Shown in pieces: positions 15,343 through 23,332 of a stretch of DNA of 50,219 nt (position 1 is the first letter of the stretch; each line of letters starts with the position of its first letter). Origin of the DNA: Streptomyces sp. GTDB lineage: Bacteria > Actinomycetota > Actinomycetes > Streptomycetales > Streptomycetaceae. A program made the position numbers and the translations under genes. Location: positions 1 through 50,219 of the forward strand of contig NZ_JAPSKN010000023.1 in assembly GCF_031181705.1 (NCBI RefSeq). Direction: 5' to 3'. The notes under the pieces are model-generated. The model was not told the DNA's origin and ran no database searches. It saw only the letters and a program-made list of their open reading frames with translations.

Positions 15343-17373
15343 ATGACGGCCGAGCTGGTGCGGGGGCAGAACCACCCGCTCTCCCAGGCCCGTCTCGAGA
15401 TACGGATCTCGGCCGGCACGCCGATCGTGGCCGCGGCCGCGCTCAGCGACGAGAACGGCCGGATCCACGGCGTGGAGTGGGTCGCCCACCCGGGGGCGCC
15501 CACCCAGCCGGGTCTCGAGGTCTCCCGGCAGGCCGCCGCGGACCACCGCCTCGCGGTGGACCTGGACGCCATGCCCGAGACCGTCCACCGGGTCGGCGTG
15601 CTGCTCGCCCTGCCCACCGGCGGGGCGGGCCCGGTCCGCTTCGGCTCCGTGGCCGCCCCGTTCGTCGCCGTCACCGGCCTGGACGGCGCCGAGATCGTCA
15701 CCTACACCATCCACGGCCTGGACGCCGAGTCGGCCGTCGTCGCCCTGGAGCTCTACCGCCGCCAGGGCGCCTGGAAGGTGCGCGCCGTCGGCCAGGGCTA
15801 CGCGGGGGGTCTCGCCGAACTCCTCAGCGACCAGGGCCTGGCACAGGCGCAGCAGCTCGCCGGCAGCGTCAACGAGGCGGTGGCCCAGGGGCTGGCCCGC
15901 TCGGTACAGGCACCTCCCCCGCGCACGGCGGAAGGCGACCGCTCCCGGCAGGCCGCGGCTCCGGCCCTCGGCCCGGACCAGGGCGGCACCGCCCCTCAGC
16001 CCAATCCCGTCCCGCCGGTCTCCCCGTACGGAGGCCAGACGTCCGGGGGACCTGGGCAGACTGCCCCCCAGTCGCCGTCCTACCCCGGCGCCACGCCGGA
16101 CCCGAGCGCCGTCACCCAGCCGTCCGCGTCCACGTCCGCGCCCACCGCGGGCGGACCGATCGACTACAGCCACCCGCGCCGGCAGAACTCCGCGCCGCCC
16201 CCGCCGCCGCCCACCGCGCCCCCGGCCGCGCCCGGGCAGCCCGCCCAACCCGTCGCGGGCGACGCGACCGGCTGGTCCATGGAGGAGCGGCTCTACAACC
16301 AGGTGTGGGGCATGTTCGAGGACCTCGCCCGCACCACGGCCGCCTACCGCAGCGCCGTCGACTTCGCCGAGTCCCGCATGGACAAGGAGCTGGAACAGGT
16401 CCTGTCCGACCCGCGCAGCCGGATCGGCGGGCAGGGCGACGCCGCCCGCGAGGCGGCCCGCGCCCGGTACGCCCAGCTCGTCGAGCGGGCCCGGGAGGCC
16501 CTCGACCGGGACCTCGTCCAGCTGCAGGCCGAGGCCGACGTCGTCGAACCGGCCCTGCCGCCGGCGTACGCGCGGTGGGACAACCCGGTGTGGCACGCCT
16601 ACCGGGTGCCCATGGAGATCCCCATGGCCCTGCGCCTGGGCGATCTGCACCTCCCCGAGGCCGAGCAGATCCGCATTCCCATGCTGGTCCGGCTGCCCCT
16701 GGAGCGCGGACTGTGGATCGACAGCGGTCGCACCGCGTCGTCCGACGGATCGTTCGCCGACGCCCACTCCCTGGGACGTCTCGCGCTGGAGACGGCGGTC
16801 GCGCACGCGGCCCGGCTGCTCGCCGTCTACCCGGCGGGCGAGTTCACCGTCCACGTCATCGACCCGGCCGGTTCCGGAGCACAGCCGCTGGCGCCTCTGG
16901 TGCGGACCGGTGTGCTCGCGGCCCCGCCCGCCCTCGGCGCGGCGGGCGTGACGGACGTGCTGACGCGGCTCACCCAGCGGGTCGACCTGGTGCAGATGGC
17001 GGTCCGCGGCGGCGCCGCGGACGCCCTCCCGCCCGGCTTCGACACCGCTCAGCAGCTGTTGATCGTCAACGACTTCCCGCACGGCTTCGACGACCGGGCC
17101 GTGAACCAGCTGCGCTACCTCGCGGACGAGGGCCCCGCCTTCGGCGTCCATCTGATGATGGTGGCCGACCGCGAGGAGTCCTCCGCGTACGGGCCGTTGC
17201 TCGACCCGTTGTGGCGTTCCCTGCTGCGACTGACCCCGGTGGCCGACGACCACCTCGCCGACCCGTGGGTGGGCCACGCCTGGACGTACGAGCCGTCGCT
17301 CGTGCCGCCCGGCAGCCAGATCCTTCACCAGGTGCTCGCACAGGTCGCGGCCGCTCGTACCAAGTATGCGTAA
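15343..17373 (+). CDS. TerD-like protein fused to an FtsK/HerA-like C-terminal domain
   Basis: 676 residues in three parts. Residues about 1-175 are TerD-like (GQNHPLSQARLEIRISAG, then AVVALELYRRQGAWKVRAVGQGY). Residues about 187-307 are a Pro/Ala/Gly/Gln-rich linker. Residues about 310-676 are a folded domain whose later part (LIVNDFPHGFDDRAVNQL, then AFGVHLMMVADREES) resembles the Walker-B/sensor half of FtsK/SpoIIIE-type ATPases. I see no GxxGxGKT/S Walker A, so it may be a non-hydrolysing scaffold. A GGACGAAGG ribosome site precedes the ATG. It probably acts with the preceding TerD protein in a membrane-linked stress complex; this is inference. Confidence 0.82.
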   Translation: MTAELVRGQNHPLSQARLEIRISAGTPIVAAAALSDENGRIHGVEWVAHPGAPTQPGLEVSRQAAADHRLAVDLDAMPETVHRVGVLLALPTGGAGPVRFGSVAAPFVAVTGLDGAEIVTYTIHGLDAESAVVALELYRRQGAWKVRAVGQGYAGGLAELLSDQGLAQAQQLAGSVNEAVAQGLARSVQAPPPRTAEGDRSRQAAAPALGPDQGGTAPQPNPVPPVSPYGGQTSGGPGQTAPQSPSYPGATPDPSAVTQPSASTSAPTAGGPIDYSHPRRQNSAPPPPPPTAPPAAPGQPAQPVAGDATGWSMEERLYNQVWGMFEDLARTTAAYRSAVDFAESRMDKELEQVLSDPRSRIGGQGDAAREAARARYAQLVERAREALDRDLVQLQAEADVVEPALPPAYARWDNPVWHAYRVPMEIPMALRLGDLHLPEAEQIRIPMLVRLPLERGLWIDSGRTASSDGSFADAHSLGRLALETAVAHAARLLAVYPAGEFTVHVIDPAGSGAQPLAPLVRTGVLAAPPALGAAGVTDVLTRLTQRVDLVQMAVRGGAADALPPGFDTAQQLLIVNDFPHGFDDRAVNQLRYLADEGPAFGVHLMMVADREESSAYGPLLDPLWRSLLRLTPVADDHLADPWVGHAWTYEPSLVPPGSQILHQVLAQVAAARTKYA

Positions 17374-17381
17374 AGCCAGCT

Positions 17382-17406
17382 GACCAGGGTTTTTGGTCTT
17401 TCTTTT
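17382..17406 (+). terminator. Rho-independent terminator after the TerD-like gene
   Basis: GACCA (17382-17386) pairs with TGGTC (17394-17398) and is followed by a T-rich tract (TTTCTTTT, 17399-17406). It separates the TerD genes from the TerC riboswitch transcript. Confidence 0.65.
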
Positions 17407-17415
17407 GCCAAGCGC

Positions 17416-17444
17416 TTTACCTGTTCTTGGTGATTGGGTACTGT
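17416..17444 (+). promoter_or_regulatory. Promoter for the TerC riboswitch transcript
   Basis: TTTACC (17416-17421), a 17-bp spacer and TACTGT (17439-17444) form a good vegetative-type promoter. Predicted start near 17451 is just before the first base of the riboswitch P1 helix. Confidence 0.6.
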
Positions 17445-17452
17445 TGAGGGCA

Positions 17453-17606
17453 CGGAGGGGAGTACTCCCTGTCTGCTGCGGCGTACCCGTCAATACGGAA
17501 CAGGTCGGTAGAGATCGGACCTGGGCCCGGGGCGTCGGCCCATCTCTGGGTGGAAGAGACCTCCGGCAGCTACGACGCTGACATTTGCCGTTACGACTGC
17601 CGGAGG
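17453..17606 (+). promoter_or_regulatory. yybP-ykoY-type (Mn2+) riboswitch with anti-SD switch, TerC leader
   Basis: The conserved 5' element GGGGAGTA (17457-17464) and 3' element GAGACC (17556-17561) flank a P1 helix of CGGAGG (17453-17458) with CCTCCG (17560-17565), the arrangement of yybP-ykoY manganese riboswitches. The aptamer is about 113 nt. The expression platform is visible: CCTCCGGCAG (17560-17569) is perfectly complementary to CTGCCGGAGG (17597-17606), which contains the TerC Shine-Dalgarno. When P1 forms, the anti-SD strand is occupied and the SD is free; without P1 the SD is sequestered. TerC/MntP-type genes are the classic partners of this aptamer. The internal helices were only partly traced by eye. 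Confidence 0.78.
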
Positions 17607-17610
17607 CGCA

Positions 17611-18612
17611 GTGGATGTTTCCATGACCCTATGGGTCCTGACGATCGTGGGCCTGGCCGCCCTCATCGCGGTCGACTTCTTCATCGGCCGCAAGCCGCAC
17701 GACGTGTCGATCAAGGAAGCCGGCATCTGGACGGTCGTCTGGATCGTCCTCGCCGTGCTCTTCGGGCTCGGCCTGCTGATGTTCGCCGGCGGCCAGCCGG
17801 CCGGTGAGTTCTTCGCGGGCTTCATCACCGAGAAGTCGCTGAGCGTCGACAACCTCTTCGTCTTCGTCCTGATCATGGCGAAGTTCGCGGTGCCCACGCA
17901 GTACCAGCAGCGCGTCCTGCTGGTCGGCGTCCTCATCGCCCTGGTCCTGCGCGCGATCTTCATCGCCGCCGGTGCCGCGATCCTCGCCAGCTTCTCGTGG
18001 GTGTTCTACCTCTTCGGCGCCTTCCTCATCTGGACCGCCTGGAAGCTCATCCAGGAGGCCCGCGCGGACGAGGAGGACGAGGAGTGGGAGGAGAACAAGC
18101 TCCTCAAGGCCGTCGAGCGCCGCTTCGGCGTGGCCGACCGCTACCACGGCACCAAGCTGTGGATCCAGCAGAACGGCAAGCGGGTCATGACCCCGATGCT
18201 CGTCGTGATGCTCGCGATCGGCATGACGGACGTGCTGTTCGCCCTCGACTCCATCCCCGCGATCTTCGGCCTGACCCAGGACCCGTACATCGTCTTCACC
18301 GCCAACGCGTTCGCCCTGATGGGTCTGCGCCAGCTGTACTTCCTCATCGGTGGCCTGCTCAAGAAGCTGGTCCACCTGAGCTACGGCCTGTCGATCATCC
18401 TGGGCTTCATCGGCGTCAAGCTGGTACTGCACGCGCTGCACGAGTCCGGGGTGCACGTCCCCGAGATCAGCATTCCGGTCTCCCTCGGCGTGATCTGCGC
18501 CGTCCTGATCGTCACCACGATCACCAGCCTGATGGCTTCCAAGAAGCAGGCGGCTGCCGAGGCGGCGCAGGGGCAGGGCGGAAGCACTCCGAAGGACAGC
18601 ATCGACGTCTGA
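17611..18612 (+). CDS. TerC-family integral membrane protein
   Basis: 333 residues with about eight to nine transmembrane helices. Hallmarks are the paired acidic membrane motifs FITEKSLSVDNLFVFVLIM and MLAIGMTDVLFALDSIPAIFGLT, and the acidic cytoplasmic loop ADEEDEEWEENKLL between them. TerC/Alx proteins are linked to tellurite resistance and to metal, especially manganese, export. The Mn2+-type riboswitch in front of the gene supports a manganese role. The GTG at 17611 follows GGAGG by 4 nt; the ATG at 17623 would be 16 nt away and is less likely. It is probably transcribed alone from its own promoter and ends at a strong hairpin. Confidence 0.92.
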   Translation: MDVSMTLWVLTIVGLAALIAVDFFIGRKPHDVSIKEAGIWTVVWIVLAVLFGLGLLMFAGGQPAGEFFAGFITEKSLSVDNLFVFVLIMAKFAVPTQYQQRVLLVGVLIALVLRAIFIAAGAAILASFSWVFYLFGAFLIWTAWKLIQEARADEEDEEWEENKLLKAVERRFGVADRYHGTKLWIQQNGKRVMTPMLVVMLAIGMTDVLFALDSIPAIFGLTQDPYIVFTANAFALMGLRQLYFLIGGLLKKLVHLSYGLSIILGFIGVKLVLHALHESGVHVPEISIPVSLGVICAVLIVTTITSLMASKKQAAAEAAQGQGGSTPKDSIDV

Positions 18613-18641
18613 CCCCGTCGGACGCAGGGCGACCCTCACCC

Positions 18642-18676
18642 GGACCGGTGCTCGGCGAATTGCCGAGCACCGGTCC
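18642..18676 (+). terminator. Strong hairpin terminator after TerC
   Basis: A 15-bp perfect stem, GGACCGGTGCTCGGC (18642-18656) with GCCGAGCACCGGTCC (18662-18676), and a 5-nt GAATT loop. It lies 30 bp after the TerC stop. Confidence 0.85.
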
Positions 18677-18740
18677 CGGTGCTTGCTTGGTCCTGAGCGC
18701 GTTCCCCGGCCCGGGGACGCCACGGCCGGCGGGAGACGCC

Positions 18741-19043
18741 ATGAAGTTCGTTCAGATCATCGACTTCGAGACCGAGCGTCTGGACGAGATGGAGCAGATC
18801 TTCGAAGAGGCCGGGCAGCGCAGCGGCGGGCGTGCGGGCGGCCCCACCCACCGGACGCTCCTGAAGGACCGCGACAACCCCAACCGCTACCTGGCCCTCA
18901 TCGAGTTCGACTCGTACGAGGAGGCCATGCGCAACAGCGACGACCCCGAGACCGGCAGGATGGCGGAGCGGCTGGGCGCCCTCTGCATCGGCGACCGGGT
19001 CTACACCAACTGCGACGTCCTGGACACCCGCGACCTCGCGTAG
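18741..19043 (+). CDS. Small ABM-like hypothetical protein
   Basis: 100 residues. The pattern MKFVQIIDFETERLDEM, HRTLLKDRDNPNRYLALIEFDSYEEAMRNS and a C-terminal DVL strand fits a dimeric alpha/beta (ferredoxin-like) barrel of the antibiotic-biosynthesis-monooxygenase superfamily. Members range from true monooxygenases to proteins without known activity, and no catalytic residue can be assigned here. GGGAGA lies 4 nt before the ATG. It follows the TerC terminator, so it should have its own promoter, which I could not identify. Confidence 0.75.
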   Translation: MKFVQIIDFETERLDEMEQIFEEAGQRSGGRAGGPTHRTLLKDRDNPNRYLALIEFDSYEEAMRNSDDPETGRMAERLGALCIGDRVYTNCDVLDTRDLA

Positions 19044-19113
19044 GACGCCCCGCGAGTGACGGAGCCCGCACGACCGGAATGCAGGTCTCCGTCGCCTCTG
19101 GGACGATCACTGC

Positions 19114-20214
19114 ATGATCGCTCGGCGCCGGCCGCTCGCGGCACAGTGGACGACCCTGGCGCCCCTGCTCGCCGCCGTGCTGCTGGTGTTCACCTGGGGG
19201 CGCGATCTGCCCGGCCCGGTCGTCGCGCTGGTGACACTGGTCCTCGCGGGAGCCGTCCTGGCCGCTGTGCACCACGCCGAGGTGGTGGCCCACCGGGTCG
19301 GCGAACCGTTCGGTTCCCTCGTCCTCGCCATCGCCGTCACGATCATCGAGGTCGCCCTCATCGTCACCCTGATCGCCGACGGCGGGGACAAGAGCTCGAC
19401 GCTGGCCCGCGACACGGTCTTCGCGGCCGTGATGATCACCTGCAACGGCATCGTCGGACTGTGCCTCCTGGTCGCCTCACTGCGGCACGGCACGGCCGTG
19501 TTCAACCCCGAGGGCACCGGCGCCGCCCTCGCGACCGTCGCCACCCTGGCCACGCTCAGCCTGGTCCTGCCGACGTTCACCACGAGCAAGCCGGGCCCGG
19601 AGTTCTCCACGGTCCAGCTGACCTTCGCGGCGCTGTCCTCCCTGGTGCTGTACGGCCTCTTCGTCGCGACGCAGACCGTGCGGCACCGGGACTACTTCCT
19701 GCCGATCACCCGGCACGGCGAGGTGATCACCGCGGAGGCCCACGCCGAGGCGCCGACCGCCCGCACCGCCTCGATCAGCCTGGGACTGCTGGGCCTGGCG
19801 CTGATCGGCGTGGTGGGCCTGGCCAAAGGGGTGTCGCCCACCATCGAGTCCGGGGTGGAGGCCGCCGGTCTGCACCCCGCCGTCGTCGGTGTGATCATCG
19901 CGCTGCTGGTTCTCCTGCCGGAGACCATCGCCGCCCTGCGCTCGGCCCGCCGCGACCGTGTCCAGACCAGCCTGAACCTCGCACTCGGTTCGGCGATGGC
20001 CAGCATCGGCCTGACCATCCCCGCCGTCGCACTCGCCTCGCTCTGGCTCTCCGGCCCGCTGGTCCTCGGCCTCGGCGCCACGCACATGGTGCTGCTCGCC
20101 CTGACGGTGGTGGTCGCCTCGCTGACGGTCGTACCGGGCCGGGCCACGCCACTCCAGGGCGGTGTCCACCTGGTGCTGTTCGCGGCGTACCTGGAGCTGG
20201 CGATCAACCCGTGA
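19114..20214 (+). CDS. Ca2+/cation:H+ antiporter, ChaA/Cax family
   Basis: 366 residues, about eleven transmembrane helices in two inverted halves. The two CaCA-type signature segments are visible: GEPFGSLVLAIAVTIIEVALIV in the first half and VVGVIIALLVLLPETIAALRSA in the second, each with the conserved acidic residue after a small-residue helix. A short hydrophilic acidic loop (HGEVITAEAHAEAP) separates the halves. It probably exports Ca2+ or Na+ in exchange for protons. The ATG at 19114 has no obvious Shine-Dalgarno. It follows the ABM-like gene by 70 bp and converges with the MHS transporter. Confidence 0.88.
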   Translation: MIARRRPLAAQWTTLAPLLAAVLLVFTWGRDLPGPVVALVTLVLAGAVLAAVHHAEVVAHRVGEPFGSLVLAIAVTIIEVALIVTLIADGGDKSSTLARDTVFAAVMITCNGIVGLCLLVASLRHGTAVFNPEGTGAALATVATLATLSLVLPTFTTSKPGPEFSTVQLTFAALSSLVLYGLFVATQTVRHRDYFLPITRHGEVITAEAHAEAPTARTASISLGLLGLALIGVVGLAKGVSPTIESGVEAAGLHPAVVGVIIALLVLLPETIAALRSARRDRVQTSLNLALGSAMASIGLTIPAVALASLWLSGPLVLGLGATHMVLLALTVVVASLTVVPGRATPLQGGVHLVLFAAYLELAINP

Positions 20215-20222
20215 GTGGGTGG

Positions 20223-20257
20223 TAAACGCTTGCGCAAGCGCTCGCGCACGGTTTACG
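20223..20257. other. LacI-type palindrome between two convergent genes
   Basis: TAAACGCTTGCGCAAGCG (20223-20240) contains a perfect 14-bp palindrome (CGCTTGCGCAAGCG) and is followed 10 bp later by GTTTACG, giving an outer TAAAC/GTTTA dyad. The core nearly equals the palindrome at 34240-34265 in front of the LacI-type regulator. It may be an operator or simply a bidirectional terminator hairpin; the convergent position favours the latter. Confidence 0.55.
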
Positions 20258-20313
20258 CATCCGGCCGGCCCTGCATCACCCCGTACCCACACCTTCCCGA
20301 CGCCACCCCCGGC

Positions 20314-21615
20314 TCAAGCCGCCTCCGCAGCCGCCCTCACCGGCACCGGCCGGGTCTCCGGAAGCATCGCGAAGCAGGCCAGGCTGCACAGCGCGATCAC
20401 CGTCAGGTACGCGGCCACACCCCAGGGCACACGCCCGCCCTGTTCGGCGAGGGCCGTGGCGACGATCGGGGTGAGCGCGCCACCGAGGACCCCGCCGAGG
20501 TTGTAGCCGACGGCGGCGCCGGTGCAGCGCACCCGCGGCTCGTAGAGCTCCGGCAGGTACGCCGCGATCACGGCGAACATCGTGATGAACGAGAGCATCG
20601 CGCCGAGGAAGCCGAGGAACATCGGCAGCGGCGCGCCGGTGGCCAGCAGCGCGACCATCGGGAACATCCACAGGGCCGCGGCCGCGCACCCGATCAGGCA
20701 CAGGGGCCGCCGTCCGTAGCGGTCCCCGAGCAACGCCACCAGGGGGGTGAGCGCGCCCTTCACGACCACCGCGCCCATGATGCAGGTCAGCATGACACCG
20801 CGGCTGACACCGAGCCGCTCCGTGCCGTAGGCGAGGGACCAGGTCGTCACGGCGTAGAAGATGGCGTAGCCGATGGCGAGGGCGCCGCCGGTCAGCAGGA
20901 GCAGGCGCCAGTGGTGGCGTACGACCTCGACCAGCGGCACGCGCGCGTGGTCGTCCAGTTCCAGGAAGCTCGGGCTCTCGGCGAGCGACGAACGCAGCCA
21001 CAACCCCACCACGGCCAGCACCCCCGCCGCCCAGAACGGCACCCGCCACCCCCACGCGGCGAACTGCGCCTCGGACAATGCCGAGGACAGGCCCAGAACC
21101 ACCCCGTTGGCGAGCAGGAAGCCCAGTGCGGGCCCGACCTGCGGGAAGCTCGACCACAGCCCGCGCCGCCCGGCGGGCGCGTGCTCCACCGTCAGCAGCA
21201 CCGCCCCGCCCCACTCCCCGCCGAGCCCCAGCCCCTGCAGGAAACGCAGCACCAGGAGCAGCAGGGGAGCGGCCACGCCGATCGTGTCGTAGGTCGGCAC
21301 GCAGCCCACCGCGACGGTGGACGCGCCGGTCAGCAGCAGGGAGGCGACGAGGACCGGCCGCCGCCCGCGCCGGTCGCCGATGTGCCCGAACAGCACCGAC
21401 CCCAGCGGCCGGGCCACGAAGCCCACGCCGAAGGTGGCGAAGGCGGCCAGCGTCCCCGCCACCGGTGAGAAGGTCGGGAAGAACAGCGGCCCCAGGATCA
21501 GGGCCGCCGCGGTGCCGTAGACGAAGAAGTCGTAGAACTCGATGGCCGTTCCGGCGAGTGAAGCGGCCGCGAGGCGCGGCATGGAGGGTGCCTTCACGGT
21601 GCGTACGTCGTGCAT
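20314..21615 (-). CDS. MHS-family MFS metabolite:H+ symporter
   Basis: 433 residues with twelve transmembrane helices. The metabolite:H+ symporter subfamily is recognised by AAASLAGTAIEFYDFFVYGTAAALILGPLFFP at TM1, FGHIGDRRGRRPVLVASL (loop 2-3 MFS motif) and RFLQGLGLGGEWGGAVLL at TM4, with GDRYGRRPLCLIG in the second half. Relatives carry shikimate, alpha-ketoglutarate, proline or citrate with protons; the exact substrate is not evident. A type II dehydroquinase gene lies 1.2 kb away, but on the other strand. The first ATG at 21615 lacks a clear ribosome site; the Met at residue 12 is a fallback. Confidence 0.9.
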   Translation of the reverse strand: MHDVRTVKAPSMPRLAAASLAGTAIEFYDFFVYGTAAALILGPLFFPTFSPVAGTLAAFATFGVGFVARPLGSVLFGHIGDRRGRRPVLVASLLLTGASTVAVGCVPTYDTIGVAAPLLLLVLRFLQGLGLGGEWGGAVLLTVEHAPAGRRGLWSSFPQVGPALGFLLANGVVLGLSSALSEAQFAAWGWRVPFWAAGVLAVVGLWLRSSLAESPSFLELDDHARVPLVEVVRHHWRLLLLTGGALAIGYAIFYAVTTWSLAYGTERLGVSRGVMLTCIMGAVVVKGALTPLVALLGDRYGRRPLCLIGCAAAALWMFPMVALLATGAPLPMFLGFLGAMLSFITMFAVIAAYLPELYEPRVRCTGAAVGYNLGGVLGGALTPIVATALAEQGGRVPWGVAAYLTVIALCSLACFAMLPETRPVPVRAAAEAA

Positions 21616-21683
21616 GCCGCGTCAACTACCCACGGTGACGGGCGGTTACGGGGGCGCGCGGAGGGCGCGCAGGGCTCGGGGCC

Positions 21684-22730
21684 TCAGTACATGACCGTGA
21701 TGCGCCGGGCCGGTCCGTCCACGCGCACGGTGCCTCCGTACGGGATCACCAGCTGCGGGTCCGTGTGCCCGAAGTCCACGTCGAAGACGATCGTGGTGCC
21801 GGGCGCGTAGGTCCGCATGGCGCGCAGGACGGCCTCGCGCTGTTCGGAGGCGTAACGGGCGGATTCCTGCGGGCTGTTGCGGCGTTCCAGGGACCAGGTC
21901 TTCGCACGGCCCATCAGCAGGGCCGAGAAGCGCTGGAGCAGCCCGCGCTCGCCCATGCTCCGGATCGCGCGGTACACCTCCGTGGCGCTCGGCATGTCCT
22001 CGGAGGTCTCCAGCAACAGGACACCGCCGTCGTACACGGAGAGGTCGTGCGCGACCTCCCGGTCGGCCATCAGCAGCCCTCCGAGGATCTCCAGGCAGCC
22101 GCCCCAACTGCGCCCCTCCACCACCCGGTCGGGGTTCACCCAGGTCCAGCCGGTGCCGGGACGGGTCTCCGGCTCGGCCTCAAAGGTCGCCGGGTCCGCC
22201 CAGTCGCGGTCGACGTCCCGCCACCGCTCGGCGGGCCTCAACTCGTAGGGGCCCGACGTGAACAGGGCCGCCCGCAGGGACTCGGCGGTCTGCGGATGCA
22301 TGGCCCCGGGGCGGCCCAGCTCGCACATGACGCTGCCGCCGTGGTAGCCGACGATGCCGCTGTTGCGCAGGAACGCCAGCAGGTTGGTGTTGTCGCTCAT
22401 CCCGAAGAACGGCTTCGGGTTCGCCCGGAACACCTCACGGTCCAGGTGCGGCAGCACGGTGATCTGGTCGTCCCCGCCGATCGAGGCGATGACCGCCCTG
22501 ATGCCCGGGTCGGCGAACGCGGCGTGGAGGTCGGCGGCCCGCTCCCGGGGCGTGGAACCCATCCGGCGGGTCGCCGGATACTCGACCGGCTCCAGCCCGT
22601 ACTCCTCGCGCAGCCGCTCCAGCCCCAACTCGTAGGGGAGCGGGAAGAGGCTTGGCAGACCGGACGAGGGCGAGAGCACGGCGATGCGGTCGCCGGGCGA
22701 CGGCTTGGGCGGATAGGCAGGGCTCGTCAT
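21684..22730 (-). CDS. Peptidase S66 (LD-carboxypeptidase / MccF-like)
   Basis: 348 residues of the S66 serine peptidase family. The N-terminal PGDRIAVLSPSSGL strand-turn, the nucleophile region FGMSDNTNLL (Ser), the Glu in GGCLEILGGLL and the His in FDVDFGHTDPQLVIPYGG supply the Ser-Glu-His triad. LdcA enzymes trim murein tetrapeptides; MccF-type relatives cleave microcin C or similar acyl-adenylates and give self-immunity. The sequence cannot decide between these, though the C-terminal HTDPQ form and overall length are MccF-like to my eye. The ATG has no Shine-Dalgarno; TAGCCT at -12 to -7 suggests leaderless expression. Confidence 0.87.
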   Translation of the reverse strand: MTSPAYPPKPSPGDRIAVLSPSSGLPSLFPLPYELGLERLREEYGLEPVEYPATRRMGSTPRERAADLHAAFADPGIRAVIASIGGDDQITVLPHLDREVFRANPKPFFGMSDNTNLLAFLRNSGIVGYHGGSVMCELGRPGAMHPQTAESLRAALFTSGPYELRPAERWRDVDRDWADPATFEAEPETRPGTGWTWVNPDRVVEGRSWGGCLEILGGLLMADREVAHDLSVYDGGVLLLETSEDMPSATEVYRAIRSMGERGLLQRFSALLMGRAKTWSLERRNSPQESARYASEQREAVLRAMRTYAPGTTIVFDVDFGHTDPQLVIPYGGTVRVDGPARRITVMY

Positions 22731-22833
22731 GCCGGGAGGCTACGGCCCGGCGGGCTGCCGGCGCACCGTGATAAACCGGCTGTGAGCAGCGGTCCGTCAC
22801 GGGCCGCCCGACCCCGAACGGACCGGAGGAACC

Positions 22834-23307
22834 GTGCCCCGCACCCTGGCCAACGCCCCGATCATGATCCTCAACGGCCCCAACCTGAACCTGCTCGGCC
22901 AGCGCCAGCCGGAGATCTACGGCTCCGACACCCTCGCCGACGTCGAGGCGCTGTGCGCCGAGGCGGCCGCCGCGCACGGCGGCACGGTGGACCTGAGGCA
23001 GTCCAACCACGAGGGGGAGTTGGTGGACTGGATCCACGAGGCACGGCTGAACCACTGCGGGATCGTGATCAACCCGGGCGCCTACTCGCACACCTCGGTC
23101 GCCATCCTGGACGCTCTCAACACCTGTGACGGCATGCCCGTCATCGAGGTCCACATCTCCAACATCCACCGGCGGGAGTCGTTCCGCCACCACTCCTACG
23201 TCTCGCTGCGAGCCGACGGCGTCATCGCCGGATGCGGAGTCCAGGGGTACGTGTTCGGCGTGGAGCGCGTCGCGGCACTGGCGGCGGCCGGCCAGGCGGA
23301 GGCGTAA
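22834..23307 (+). CDS. aroQ: 3-dehydroquinate dehydratase, type II
   Basis: 157-residue dodecameric dehydroquinase of the shikimate pathway (or of quinate catabolism). The catalytic features are complete: [19 protein letters not shown] with the active-site Tyr in the flexible loop, [17 protein letters not shown] with the catalytic Asn and His, and [17 protein letters not shown] for substrate binding. GTG start with GGAGGA 4 nt upstream. It stands alone between an S66 peptidase (divergent) and an ABC operon (convergent), so its shikimate role rests on the enzyme itself. Confidence 0.95.
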   Translation: MPRTLANAPIMILNGPNLNLLGQRQPEIYGSDTLADVEALCAEAAAAHGGTVDLRQSNHEGELVDWIHEARLNHCGIVINPGAYSHTSVAILDALNTCDGMPVIEVHISNIHRRESFRHHSYVSLRADGVIAGCGVQGYVFGVERVAALAAAGQAEA

Positions 23308-23332
23308 GGACCGACTGCCTGGCGTGCGGCCC

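Noticed and set aside
12373..17493. Very long minus-strand open frame (1706 codons) across uvrB and the TerD genes
   Set aside because: It lies antisense to well-identified genes, has no domain or ribosome site and reflects the lack of stop codons in high-GC antisense frames.
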